Below, piece by piece: positions 35,681 through 43,945 of a DNA stretch of 64,000 bases. The notes under the pieces were generated by a model that saw only the letters and a program-made list of their open reading frames with translations, ran no database searches and was not told the origin of the DNA. Made by a program: the position numbers and the translations under genes. Numbering within the stretch: position 1 is the stretch's first letter; every line of letters begins with the position of its first letter. The DNA is taken from assembly GCA_934569225.1 (NCBI GenBank), contig CAKTKC010000006.1, positions 1 to 64,000 on the forward strand, written 5' to 3'. This stretch comes from an uncultured Oscillospiraceae bacterium (GTDB lineage Bacteria; Bacillota; Clostridia; Oscillospirales; Oscillospiraceae).

Positions 35681-36691
35681 TCAGTGTGAAATTTCCCGGA
35701 TGCTCTCCCGGGATAGGATCTCAAAGGGTACCGTCTCGTGGCAGGCGGGCGCGCTGCGCTCGATATTTCCCAGCAGGATTTCCACGCTGCGCTTTGCCAG
35801 CAGGGAAACCGTCTGACGGACGGTGGCCAGTCTCGGCACCAGAAAACTGCTCAGCGGCAAGCCGTCCACGCCCATGACCGACACGTCCTCCGGCACCCGC
35901 AGGCCGTTGTCCTGCAGGGCGCGGATTGCGCCGATGGCCATCACGTCGGCGGTGGCGAAAATCGCGGTGAACCGGCAGCCCTTATCCAGCAGCGCCTTGG
36001 TGGCCTGATAGCCCGCGTGGTAGGAATAGCGCACGCCCTGATAGTCCCGCTGGGGATCGAAGGGAATGCCATGAGCCGCGAATGCCTGCATACAGCCCTC
36101 GTAACGCAGACGGCTGGTATCGGAAACGGTCCGGTCGCCGCCGATGATGGCAATGCGGCTGTGCCCCAGGTGGATCAACGTGTCCATGGCGCTGCACGCG
36201 GCCTCCCGGTCGTCGGTGGAGACGCTGGACAGGTTGTCAAAGGACAGCATGGAGGCGTCGTTGGTGACCAGAACGCAGGGAACATCGATGCTCCCGAAAT
36301 CCCGGATGAAGTTCTCGTTGTTGCCGCCCAGGAACAGAATGCCCAGGGGCTTCTTTTCCCGGCACAGCTGCAAGGCTCTTCGCACCTCGTCTTCGTCCTC
36401 GTCCATGTAGTCCACCACCAGCTGGTAGCGGGTCTGGGCGATCAGGGTCTGGATGGACTCCACCATCTCCCCGAACAGCTCGTTGCCGATACCCTTGACC
36501 ACCACCAGAATGGTGGTGGAATGGTGCTGCTTGAGCTGCTTCGCGTTGACGTTCAGTTGAAAACCGCTTTCGGCGGCGGCCTCCAGAATCACCCGTCTCG
36601 CCTGTTCGCTGACATTGGGGTGGTTGTTCAGCGCCCGGGAAACGGTGCCGACGGCATAGCCGGTCTTGGCGGCCAGATCTTTGATTGTCAT
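35681..36691 (-). CDS. LacI-family transcriptional regulator
   Basis: 336 residues. The helix-turn-helix MTIKDLAAKTGYAVGTVSRA and hinge NNHPNVSEQARRVI are followed by a periplasmic-binding-like effector domain (ILVVVKGIGNELFGEMVESI; IAIIGGD; GVDGLPLSSFLVPRLATV). The ATG at 36691 follows GAGAGGGG; a GTG extension to 36736 is rejected because it begins in a terminator hairpin. It lies between malQ and the sugar ABC genes, and its likely operator is TTGGAAACGATTCCAA at 40173-40188 in the binding-protein promoter. It probably senses a maltodextrin-type sugar. Confidence 0.93.
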   Translation of the reverse strand: MTIKDLAAKTGYAVGTVSRALNNHPNVSEQARRVILEAAAESGFQLNVNAKQLKQHHSTTILVVVKGIGNELFGEMVESIQTLIAQTRYQLVVDYMDEDEDEVRRALQLCREKKPLGILFLGGNNENFIRDFGSIDVPCVLVTNDASMLSFDNLSSVSTDDREAACSAMDTLIHLGHSRIAIIGGDRTVSDTSRLRYEGCMQAFAAHGIPFDPQRDYQGVRYSYHAGYQATKALLDKGCRFTAIFATADVMAIGAIRALQDNGLRVPEDVSVMGVDGLPLSSFLVPRLATVRQTVSLLAKRSVEILLGNIERSAPACHETVPFEILSRESIREISH

Positions 36692-36731
36692 GGCATCCGC
36701 CGCCCCTCTCTTTTCAGGATTTTTTGAAATG

Positions 36732-36759
36732 CCCACCGGCTGTTTATACAGCCGGTGGG
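36732..36759 (-). terminator. Terminator after the ABC permeases
   Basis: CCCACCGGCTGT, a four-base loop and its complement. It lies between the second permease gene and the LacI gene. Confidence 0.8.
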
Positions 36760-36779
36760 TAAAAATCAGTTACGGGAAC

Positions 36780-37643
36780 TTAGCCCTTCACCGCGCCGGC
36801 AGCGACGCCCTTGATGATGTACTTCTGGCAGAACAGGTAGACAATGATGATGGGCAGAATGGCCATCATGATGACTGCCATGGTCGCGCCCAGATCGACG
36901 GTACCGTAGCTGCCCTTCAGATACTGAACATGGATGGGGATGGTGCGGTACTTGGTGATATCCAGAACCAGATAAGGCAGGAGGTAGTCGTTCCAGACCC
37001 ACATCAGTTCCAGAATACCCACGGAAATGAGGGTAGGCTTCAGCATGGGCAGCACCACATTGAAGTAGGTGCGCACAGGGCCGCAGCCGTCAATGGACGC
37101 CGCCTCCTCGATTTCCAGAGGCAGACCCTTGACAAAGCCCACGAACATGAAGATGGCAAGACCCGCGCCGAAGCCCAGATAAATCACGGGAATCGTCCAG
37201 GGGGTGTTCAGCTTCAGGGAGTCGGCGGTGGAGGTCAGGGTGAACATGACCATCTGGAAGGGAACGATCATGGAGAACAGGCACAGATAGTAGAAGAACT
37301 TGGCAAAGCCGCTCTGCACCCGGGCAATGTACCATGCCGCCATGGAGCAGCACAGCAGGATCAGCGCCGTGGAAACCACGCTGATGAACAGGCTGTAGCC
37401 CACGGACTTGAGGAAGGGGTAATTGCCGAAGGTCATACCCTTGATATAGTTGGCAAAGCCCACGAAGCTCTCGGAATTGGGCAGGGCAAACACGTCCAGA
37501 TTGATGGCATTGTTGGACTTCAGGGAGTTGACGACAACCTCGTAAATGGGCATGATCCACACAAGGCAGATCAGCACGAAGGCGACGGTCAGCACCGTGC
37601 TGCCGGCGGAATACTCTTTGATTTTCATTCTGTCTTTACGCAT
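36780..37643 (-). CDS. Sugar ABC transporter permease (MalG/LacG type)
   Basis: 287 residues, six transmembrane segments. The EAA loop is IEEAASIDGCGPVRTYFNVV then LPMLKPTL, which contacts the ATPase, and the family C-terminal motif QKYIIKGVAAGAVKG is present. The ATG at 37643 overlaps the previous permease stop (TGATG), with AAGGAGG inside that gene. A shared MsmK/MalK-type ATPase must come from elsewhere, as none is in this operon. Confidence 0.92.
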   Translation of the reverse strand: MRKDRMKIKEYSAGSTVLTVAFVLICLVWIMPIYEVVVNSLKSNNAINLDVFALPNSESFVGFANYIKGMTFGNYPFLKSVGYSLFISVVSTALILLCCSMAAWYIARVQSGFAKFFYYLCLFSMIVPFQMVMFTLTSTADSLKLNTPWTIPVIYLGFGAGLAIFMFVGFVKGLPLEIEEAASIDGCGPVRTYFNVVLPMLKPTLISVGILELMWVWNDYLLPYLVLDITKYRTIPIHVQYLKGSYGTVDLGATMAVIMMAILPIIIVYLFCQKYIIKGVAAGAVKG

Positions 37644-38551
37644 CACTGCTGCACCTCCTTGCGGCGGGTCGCGGCCTGCTGGGCAATGGCCAGAACGGCC
37701 ACCAGAATGAAGAAGATAACAGCCTTTGCCTGGGCAACGCCGTGCCAATTCTTATTGATGTTGTAGGTGGAGTAAATGTTCAGCGCCAGCAGCTCGGTCT
37801 GGTTGAACTTCGCGCCGTTCTGAATGACGCTGGGCAGACCGCCGGTCAGCGCCAGGTTCTGGTCGAACAGCTTGAAGGAATTGGTCAGGGTCAGGAACGT
37901 GCAGGTGGTGATGGAGGGCATCACGTTGGGGATGATGACCTTGAACAGCGTCTGGCTGCCGCTGGCGCCGTCAATTTCGGCGGCCTCCAGCATGTCTCCG
38001 GGGACGGCCTGAAGCCCGGCGATGTAGATGATCATCATGTAGCCGATCTGCTGCCAGGCCACCAGAATGACCAGACCCCAGAAGCCGTAGGTGGCGTTCG
38101 CGGTGAGGTAGGTGGAATAGTTCCGCAGAATGCCGTCAAAAATCATGCTCCATATGTAGCCCAGCACCACGCCGCCGATCAGGTTGGGCATGAAGAACAC
38201 GGTGCGAAACAGGTTGGAGCCGCGCATCTTCTGGGTCAGGGCATAGGCGATGAAGAAGGCCAGCACATTGATCAGGAGAATGGAGACCACGGCAAAAAAG
38301 GCGGTGTTCTTGAAGGCGTTCCAGAAGCTGACGTCCGTCCAGATTTTGGAATAATTCGTCAGGCCGACCCATTTGGCATCCTTGGGAATATTGAAGGTGC
38401 AGAAGGACAGGTAGATGCCCTGCAAAAACGGCCAGACGAAGCCGATGCAGAAGGCAGCGAACACGGGGAGGATGAACAGCGGCGCCCACCGCTGAATGGG
38501 ACGGCGGATCAGTCGGCTGTTCAGCCCGGCGCCGTCATTTTTTTTGCTCAA
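37643..38551 (-). CDS. Sugar ABC transporter permease (MalF/LacF type)
   Basis: 302 residues. Hydrophobic segments begin at PLFILPVFAAFCIGFVWPFL. The EAA loop is DMLEAAEIDGASGSQTLFKV then IIPNVMPSI. The start is TTG at 38551 with a GAGGG site upstream. It follows the binding-protein gene after a hairpin (38717-38741) that probably lowers permease expression relative to the binding protein. Confidence 0.92.
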   Translation of the reverse strand: MSKKNDGAGLNSRLIRRPIQRWAPLFILPVFAAFCIGFVWPFLQGIYLSFCTFNIPKDAKWVGLTNYSKIWTDVSFWNAFKNTAFFAVVSILLINVLAFFIAYALTQKMRGSNLFRTVFFMPNLIGGVVLGYIWSMIFDGILRNYSTYLTANATYGFWGLVILVAWQQIGYMMIIYIAGLQAVPGDMLEAAEIDGASGSQTLFKVIIPNVMPSITTCTFLTLTNSFKLFDQNLALTGGLPSVIQNGAKFNQTELLALNIYSTYNINKNWHGVAQAKAVIFFILVAVLAIAQQAATRRKEVQQ

Positions 38552-38716
38552 TGAGATTCCCTCGCTTTCCTGTATTGTATTTTTATTATATTTGGCTACT
38601 TACCAAAATAACCGTGTCAGAACGGCACACCGTTCCGGTACTGCCGCGCAGGACAGGAGGCTGCATCCGCGTAACGCCGACGTACCCTCCCACCCTGTGC
38701 AGGCCGGGACATTCAA

Positions 38717-38741
38717 AGGGGCGGGCTTACCGCCCGCCCCT
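38717..38741 (-). terminator. Intercistronic attenuator hairpin
   Basis: AGGGGCGGGC, a five-base loop and its complement GCCCGCCCCT, between the binding-protein and permease genes. Confidence 0.75.
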
Positions 38742-38766
38742 CTGGGTTTCAGTTGTGGTGTGCCAA

Positions 38767-40128
38767 TCAGCCGTTCACAGTCTTGTACTCGATGGCCCAG
38801 CCGTCAACGAAAGCGGTCTTAACAGCTTCCCAGTTGGCGTCGGTGGGATCAGCGGAGTAAGCGGCCAGAGCGGTGACAACGGTAGCTCTCCAGGAGTCCA
38901 CGTTGGGGGTGTAGTTGAACGCCCAGGTCACAGCGTACTTGCCGTCGGCCAGCAGCGCGTTGCCGTCAACGATGAACTTGTTGGCGGAAGCGGGGCAGCT
39001 CTTGAAGGGAACACCGCCCAGCTGCTCGACCACGACAGCGGAAGCGTCGGGATCGGTGACCAGCCAATACAGGAAGTCCAGAGAAGCCTGGATGTCCTCT
39101 TCCTTGGCCTGGCTGTTGATTGCCCAGCAGTTCTCGGTGCCGGAGCACAGGCCGGCCTTCTCTTCGCCGTCAACGCCGCAGTAGATGGGGATCATGGCAA
39201 TCTCGTCGGGGTTCAGGTTGAACTTGTCGGCGGTCAGGGCCGCGTACTCCCAAGTGCCGTTCTGGTAGAAGACAGCCTTGCCTTCGCCGAACTCAGCCTC
39301 GGACTGGTCGCCGGTGGCGGTGGACAGAGCGGTGGGGTCAGCGGCGGAATCGGTGATGTACAGATCCCAGATGTTGCGGAAGTTGTCCAGGTAGGTGCCC
39401 TTGATCTCGGCGGGCTGCTCGGTCACGCCGTCGTCACGGAACTCGTAGTACAGGGGCATGTTGGCCAGGTGGCCGGAGAAGCGCCAGGAAGAGGAGCTGT
39501 CCAGGCCGGCGGAGGAGAAGGCGTCGAAGCCCAACTCAGCGGCGCGGGCGTGGATGTCGTCAGCGACAGCCTTCAGGGACGCGAAGTCCTTGATCTCATC
39601 CAGAGAGTGACCGGCATCGGCCAGCAGCTTGGTGTTGACGATGATACCGAAGGTCTCGTAGCAGTAGCCCATGGCCTTCAGCTCACCGGCCTCGTTGTAG
39701 AGGTTGAAGTCGTTGGTGGTCAGCTCACCGGCGAGAGCCGTTCCGGTCAGATCCAGAGCGTACTCATCCCAGTCCTTCAGGCCGGACATGTTGCCGATGT
39801 TGTAGACGGTGGGAGCGCCGTCCTTGCCCATCTGGGCGTTCAGGGTGTTGGAGTAGTCGCCGGAAGCAGCGGTCACGACCTTGACAGGCACGCCGGTCTT
39901 CTCGGTGTAGCTGGCGGCCAGACCCTGCAGAGCCTGGTCGAACTCGGGCTTGAAGTTCAGGTAGTAGACGGAGCCGGCAGCGGCGGGCGCGTCGGTCTTG
40001 GCCTCGGTAGCGGGAGTGTCAACCTTGGCTTCGGTGGGAGCCTTGGTCTCGGTAGTGGTCTTGGAGCCGCAGGCGGCCAGACCCATTACCATGACAACAG
40101 CCAGCAGCAATGCAATCAGCTTTTTCAT
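38767..40128 (-). CDS. Sugar-binding lipoprotein of an ABC transporter
   Basis: 453 residues. The signal peptide ends in lipobox GLAAC (Cys about residue 20), followed by a Thr/Glu/Ala linker (TTTETKAPTEAKVDT). The family 1 extracellular solute-binding fold follows, with VYYLNFKPEFDQALQGLAAS at the N-lobe and KAVFYQNGTWEYAAL in the middle. It delivers sugar to the MalF/MalG-type permeases just downstream. AGGAGG precedes the ATG. The promoter and LacI operator are at 40173-40232. Confidence 0.93.
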   Translation of the reverse strand: MKKLIALLLAVVMVMGLAACGSKTTTETKAPTEAKVDTPATEAKTDAPAAAGSVYYLNFKPEFDQALQGLAASYTEKTGVPVKVVTAASGDYSNTLNAQMGKDGAPTVYNIGNMSGLKDWDEYALDLTGTALAGELTTNDFNLYNEAGELKAMGYCYETFGIIVNTKLLADAGHSLDEIKDFASLKAVADDIHARAAELGFDAFSSAGLDSSSSWRFSGHLANMPLYYEFRDDGVTEQPAEIKGTYLDNFRNIWDLYITDSAADPTALSTATGDQSEAEFGEGKAVFYQNGTWEYAALTADKFNLNPDEIAMIPIYCGVDGEEKAGLCSGTENCWAINSQAKEEDIQASLDFLYWLVTDPDASAVVVEQLGGVPFKSCPASANKFIVDGNALLADGKYAVTWAFNYTPNVDSWRATVVTALAAYSADPTDANWEAVKTAFVDGWAIEYKTVNG

Positions 40129-40172
40129 TCGTGTTTCCTCCTATTATCGTTCCGGCAAAGCCGGATGGTGGT

Positions 40173-40232
40173 TTGGAAACGATTCCAACGTTTCCATGCC
40201 AACATCATAGCGCACATTGTCTAAAAGTGCAA
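40173..40232 (-). promoter_or_regulatory. Promoter and LacI operator of the sugar ABC operon
   Basis: On the minus strand TTGCAC (40232-40227) and TATGAT (40209-40204) are 17 bases apart. TTGGAAACGATTCCAA (40173-40188) has perfect six-base arms and a central CG, just after the predicted start of transcription. It is the probable target of the LacI protein encoded at 35681. Confidence 0.75.
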
Positions 40233-40343
40233 CTGAAATTTTGGCTTTTTTGAAAGTTCTGCATATTCAACAATTTTCGGCGTGCTGTTTTGGTGATTAT
40301 TTCGGCTATCCCGGGATTTGCGGCCGTTTTTACCGATTTGCAG

Positions 40344-40376
40344 GCGGCGCCGCCACTTTTTGGGTGACGGCGCCGC
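40344..40376 (-). terminator. Hairpin after the P-type ATPase gene
   Basis: GCGGCGCCG and CGGCGCCGC pair across a 15-base loop containing a T-run, five bases after the stop. It may be a terminator. Confidence 0.55.
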
Positions 40377-40381
40377 GGATG

Positions 40382-42595
40382 TTACTTCTTATATAAGATG
40401 CGAATGGAATTCAGGACGCACAGCAGCGCCACGCCGGAATCGGCGATCACCGCCAGCCACATGGAGGCATAGCCGCACAGGCCGAGGATCATGACGGCCA
40501 GCTTCACCGCCAGAGCGAACACCACATTCTGCCACGCAATCCGGGCGGTCTGTCTGGAAATGCGCAGCGCCTGCGGCACCGCCGCCACGTCGGAGGTCAT
40601 GAACACCACGTCCGCCGCCTCAATGGCCGCGTCCGCGCCGCTGCCCATGGCCGCGCCCACGTCCGCACCGGCCAGCACGGGGGCGTCGTTGATGCCGTCG
40701 CCGACGAACATGGCCGCGCCCTTGGTCTCCCGGATGGATTGCAGCCGCTCAAGCTTCTGCTGGGGCAGCAGCCCCGCGTGAACCTCCCGGATGCCAACGG
40801 CTCCCGCAACCGCCATGGCCGATTCCTCGGCGTCGCCGGTGAGCATCACCGTCTCGATGCCGCTGTCCCGCAGGGCGCGGACGGCGTTCTCCGCGCCGGT
40901 CTTGATGGTGTCGGCGATGAGCAGATAGCCCTGATAAGCGCCGTCCACCGCCACCAGCACCTTGGTGCCGTATTCCCTGGACTTGGGGAAGGTCACGCCC
41001 TGCTCCGTCAGCAGCCGCTCGTTGCCGCAGAGGACTTCTTTGCCGTCCAGCTTCGCCCGGATGCCCCGCCCGGCCAGCTCCTCCAGCTCCTCGGGACGGC
41101 GCAGCTCCATGTTCCGTGCCTTGGCCGCCGCGACGATGCTCTCGGCGATGGGATGGGTGGACTGCTGCTCGCAGCTTGCGCAGAGCGAAAGCAGCTCGTC
41201 GCCGCCTACGATCTTCTGCACGGTAAAGTCGCCCTTGGTGATGGTGCCGGTCTTATCCATGACGACGGCCTTGATCCTGCTCATGGCCTCCATGGACTGG
41301 CCGCCCTTAAACAGGATCCCCCGCTTGCTGCCCGCGCCGATTCCGGCGAAGAAGGCCAGCGGCACGCTGAGAACCAGCGCGCAGGGGCAGCTCATGACCA
41401 GGAAGGTCAAGGCGGTATACACCCATTTGCCCCAGTCGCCGGTGATGAGGGAGGGGATGATCGCCGTCAGCACGGCGGCGCCCACTACGATGGGGGTGTA
41501 GACCCGTGCGAAACGGGTGATGAAGCGGTCGATCTTGGGCTTGCTGGCAGCGGCGTTTTCCACGCTGTCCAGAATGCGGGTGACCATGGATTCGGACAGT
41601 GGCTTTTCCACCCGGACGGTGAGCCGGCCTGTGTTATTGACGCAGCCGGAGACCACGCTGTCTCCCTCGGCTACGGAAACCGGCACCGGCTCGCCGGTGA
41701 TGGGGGCGGTGTCAACGCGGCTGCTGCCGCTGACCACGATGCCGTCCAGCGGGATACGGTCGCCGGGACGAACCAGCACGACGTCGCCGATTTTGGCTTC
41801 TCCTGCGGGAATTTCCCGCACCGTCTCCCCGTCCACCAGCTGCACCACCTCAGGGCGCAGGTCAACGGCTTCCATGATCTGGCTGCGGCTGCGGGCGACG
41901 GCTCTGTCTTCAAAGTATTCGCCGATGCGGTAGAACAGCATAACGCCGACGGCCTCGGTATAGCTTCCGGTGAAGAACGCGCCGATGGAGGCAAGGGCCA
42001 TCAGGAAGTTCTCGTCCAGCATCTGACCCCGGGCGAGGTTCTTCACGGCTGTCACAACCACCTCTTTGCCCAGCAGGACATAGGCCACAAGGCACACGCC
42101 CAGCGTCAGCCAGGTAAGTCCGAAATGCTCCAGCACCAGACCCACCACAAACAGAACCGCACCGACCAGGATCGGCTTCAGGTCTTCCGGTTCTTCACCG
42201 CCGTGCTCGTGGCCGTGGTCATGGCTGTGCTCGTGGGTATGCTCATGGTCGTGGTCGTGATGATGTTCGTCTTCGTGGTCATGATCATGATGGTGTTCAT
42301 GCTCATGGTCGTGACCGCAGCAGCAGTCGTGATGATGCTCGTGCTCGCCCGCGTGGCTGTGGTGGGTGTGAGCGCCGTCTCTGGGATAGAACTCCACGTC
42401 CGGCTCCACCTTCTGTGCAACCTCCTGGAGCTTGGGGAGCAGGGCATCGGGGTCTTCAGCGGTGATCCGAAGCTGCGTCGTGGCGTAGGTGAGTACCGCC
42501 TCCTGTACCTCCGGGAGCGCGTTAAGCGCCGCTTCCACCTTCGCCGCGCAGTTGGCGCAGTCCAGATTCTCTACCAAATATACTTTCTTCACCAT
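40382..42595 (-). CDS. Zn/Cd/Pb-type heavy-metal P1B-ATPase with His-rich linker
   Basis: 737 residues. An N-terminal HMA domain (VENLDCANCAAKVE) is followed by a very His-rich stretch (about residues 75-135, with repeated HDHEH units). Eight transmembrane helices carry the CPC motif VMSCPCALVLSVPLA. The catalytic core has VMDKTGTITKGD with the phosphorylated Asp, HPIAESIVAAA and GDGINDAPVLAGADVG. CPC plus a His-rich linker indicates Zn2+/Cd2+/Pb2+ export (ZntA/CadA). GGGAGG precedes the ATG, and an ArsR-type palindrome lies in its promoter. No regulator gene is adjacent. Confidence 0.95.
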   Translation of the reverse strand: MVKKVYLVENLDCANCAAKVEAALNALPEVQEAVLTYATTQLRITAEDPDALLPKLQEVAQKVEPDVEFYPRDGAHTHHSHAGEHEHHHDCCCGHDHEHEHHHDHDHEDEHHHDHDHEHTHEHSHDHGHEHGGEEPEDLKPILVGAVLFVVGLVLEHFGLTWLTLGVCLVAYVLLGKEVVVTAVKNLARGQMLDENFLMALASIGAFFTGSYTEAVGVMLFYRIGEYFEDRAVARSRSQIMEAVDLRPEVVQLVDGETVREIPAGEAKIGDVVLVRPGDRIPLDGIVVSGSSRVDTAPITGEPVPVSVAEGDSVVSGCVNNTGRLTVRVEKPLSESMVTRILDSVENAAASKPKIDRFITRFARVYTPIVVGAAVLTAIIPSLITGDWGKWVYTALTFLVMSCPCALVLSVPLAFFAGIGAGSKRGILFKGGQSMEAMSRIKAVVMDKTGTITKGDFTVQKIVGGDELLSLCASCEQQSTHPIAESIVAAAKARNMELRRPEELEELAGRGIRAKLDGKEVLCGNERLLTEQGVTFPKSREYGTKVLVAVDGAYQGYLLIADTIKTGAENAVRALRDSGIETVMLTGDAEESAMAVAGAVGIREVHAGLLPQQKLERLQSIRETKGAAMFVGDGINDAPVLAGADVGAAMGSGADAAIEAADVVFMTSDVAAVPQALRISRQTARIAWQNVVFALAVKLAVMILGLCGYASMWLAVIADSGVALLCVLNSIRILYKK

Positions 42596-42623
42596 GGGAA
42601 TGCCTCCCTAATTAAATGTATAT

Positions 42624-42639
42624 ATGAGCATACGCTCAT
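42624..42639 (-). promoter_or_regulatory. ArsR/SmtB-type operator
   Basis: ATGAGC-ATAC-GCTCAT is a perfect six-base inverted repeat between the -10 and the ribosome site of the P-type ATPase gene. Its shape is like ArsR/SmtB metal-repressor sites. Confidence 0.7.
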
Positions 42640-42650
42640 TTGTTGATATC

Positions 42651-42679
42651 AGTATACACCCCATTCTTCCCTTTGTCAA
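42651..42679 (-). promoter_or_regulatory. Promoter of the P-type ATPase gene
   Basis: On the minus strand TTGACA (42679-42674) and TATACT (42656-42651), 17 bases apart, close to consensus. Confidence 0.85.
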
Positions 42680-42690
42680 TAGGCAAATAC

Positions 42691-42732
42691 AAAAAATCCT
42701 GGCAGCGCCGCATTGATACGGCGCTGCCAGGA
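42691..42732 (-). terminator. Terminator of the DUF2284 unit
   Basis: A perfect 14-base stem TCCTGGCAGCGCCG with an eight-base loop is followed by TTTTTT on the minus strand. It ends the unit beside the ATPase promoter. Confidence 0.93.
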
Positions 42733-42738
42733 CAATTT

Positions 42739-43272
42739 TCAAAACAGCAGCAAAGAAATCCACGTCACAACGTTGTCCCCGTACTGGAACTCGATCCCGC
42801 AGCGTTCCAGCGTGGGAATGATGTTGATGCCATGGCTTTCCACACAGGGGTGCATCCGCTCCGGATGGCGGCAGGGCAGGCCGTCCTCGATGGCGCACCG
42901 GGGGCAGATGGCGCAGGATTCCGTGGACAATATATAAGGTTCCACGCCCTGTTCCCGGAAGAAGCCGCCCACCTGATTGGTGATGTCTTCGTGGTCGGCG
43001 CGGGTAGCGAGGGTCTGGGTGATGTCGGCGATGTCGGGAACCTCGGTGACGGTGGCGATCATCAGGCAGTTTTTGTAGCGCATACACTTCTCCTGACATG
43101 TCTCCACGCTGCCAACGCCGGGAGGGCACGCCCAGCTTTTGCCGTACATGGGGCATTCATGCTCGCAGATCCACCGGACGCGCTGGGAAAATTCCAGCTC
43201 CTGCGGGTCGAAGAACTGATAGCAGTACAGGGGCAGCTCCGCCAGCTTTTCCTCTAAGATTTCCTGATTCAT
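42739..43272 (-). CDS. DUF2284 cysteine-rich protein
   Basis: 177 residues, soluble, with Cys clusters typical of DUF2284: WICEHECPMYGKSWACPPGVG, ETCQEKCMRYKNCL, and ESCAICPRCAIEDGLPCRHP near the C terminus. The family is presumed to bind metal (possibly an Fe-S cluster), and its role is unknown. It overlaps the preceding phosphatase gene by four bases (ATGA), so the two are translationally coupled. Confidence 0.85.
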   Translation of the reverse strand: MNQEILEEKLAELPLYCYQFFDPQELEFSQRVRWICEHECPMYGKSWACPPGVGSVETCQEKCMRYKNCLMIATVTEVPDIADITQTLATRADHEDITNQVGGFFREQGVEPYILSTESCAICPRCAIEDGLPCRHPERMHPCVESHGINIIPTLERCGIEFQYGDNVVTWISLLLF

Positions 43273-43700
43273 CCAAATTCCTCCATAATCCGGGTGCAGC
43301 CCTCGATGAGGTCGTCCCAGGTTTTGCCAAAATCCCCCGTATACCAGGGGTCGGCCACATCCCGGTCAAGCAGCGGCCGGATTTTCTCCGGGTCGTCGGG
43401 AAGCAGCCGTTTCAGAAGCCGGGCGTTGCTGCGATCCATATAATAGAGCCGGTCAAAATGGCGCAAGTCCGCGGCAGTCACCTGCCGGGCGGTGTGGCCG
43501 CCGCAGAAAACGCCGTGCTGTTCCAATTCCCGCCGTGCGGCCGGGTAAACGGGATTCCCGATTTCCTCCCGGCTCACCGCCGCGGAGTCGATCTCAAACC
43601 GCTCAGCAACCCCCGCCCGCGCGGTCATGTCCTTCAGGATGTACTCCGCCATAGGGCTGCGGCAGATGTTGCCGTGGCATAAAAACAAGATTTTTACCAT
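43269..43700 (-). CDS. Low-molecular-weight protein tyrosine phosphatase
   Basis: 143 residues. The catalytic P-loop FLCHGNICRSPMAEYI is the CX5R motif, with His at the second position where other members have Thr, Val or Leu. The acid loop holds Asp in DVADPWYTGDF. It would dephosphorylate tyrosine or arginine residues. The ATG at 43700 fits the family N terminus; the longer frame to 43874 crosses its promoter (43835-43807). A leader of about 100 bases precedes the gene with no recognised element. Confidence 0.92.
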   Translation of the reverse strand: MVKILFLCHGNICRSPMAEYILKDMTARAGVAERFEIDSAAVSREEIGNPVYPAARRELEQHGVFCGGHTARQVTAADLRHFDRLYYMDRSNARLLKRLLPDDPEKIRPLLDRDVADPWYTGDFGKTWDDLIEGCTRIMEEFG

Positions 43701-43806
43701 CTCTATTTCCCTCAAGAAGAATATTTTTCGGAACCCCACCGATATGATATACTCTGCGGGACTCCCTCGGATGCCCGATGCGCATGGCCGCATACCCAAC
43801 ATCTTT

Positions 43807-43835
43807 ATTGTATCACAGGGCAGGTATTTATTCAA
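43807..43835 (-). promoter_or_regulatory. Promoter of the phosphatase-DUF2284 unit
   Basis: On the minus strand TTGAAT (43835-43830) and TACAAT (43812-43807), 17 bases apart. Confidence 0.75.
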
Positions 43836-43892
43836 TTTCAAATAATGCGCCCGAGAAAGAAATGCCGGCGGCAAATACCATCAAAATGCAAT

Positions 43893-43920
43893 GAAGCCTC
43901 CGGCGAAAACCGGAGGCTTT
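43893..43920 (-). terminator. Terminator of the acyltransferase/GT8 cassette
   Basis: AAGCCTCCGG, a six-base loop and CCGGAGGCTT, located 25 bases after the last stop codon of the cassette. Confidence 0.8.
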
Positions 43921-43945
43921 GGTCTTTTGGTCAAAAATATCCGTG

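Noticed and set aside
42230-42370. GTGGTCATGATC-type repeats as a possible repeat array
   Set aside because: They encode the His-rich linker of the P-type ATPase and are explained by protein composition.
40739-42646. A 635-codon open frame opposite the P-type ATPase
   Set aside because: It is a mirror of the ATPase gene, including a Met/Val-rich stretch that is only the complement of the His-rich linker.
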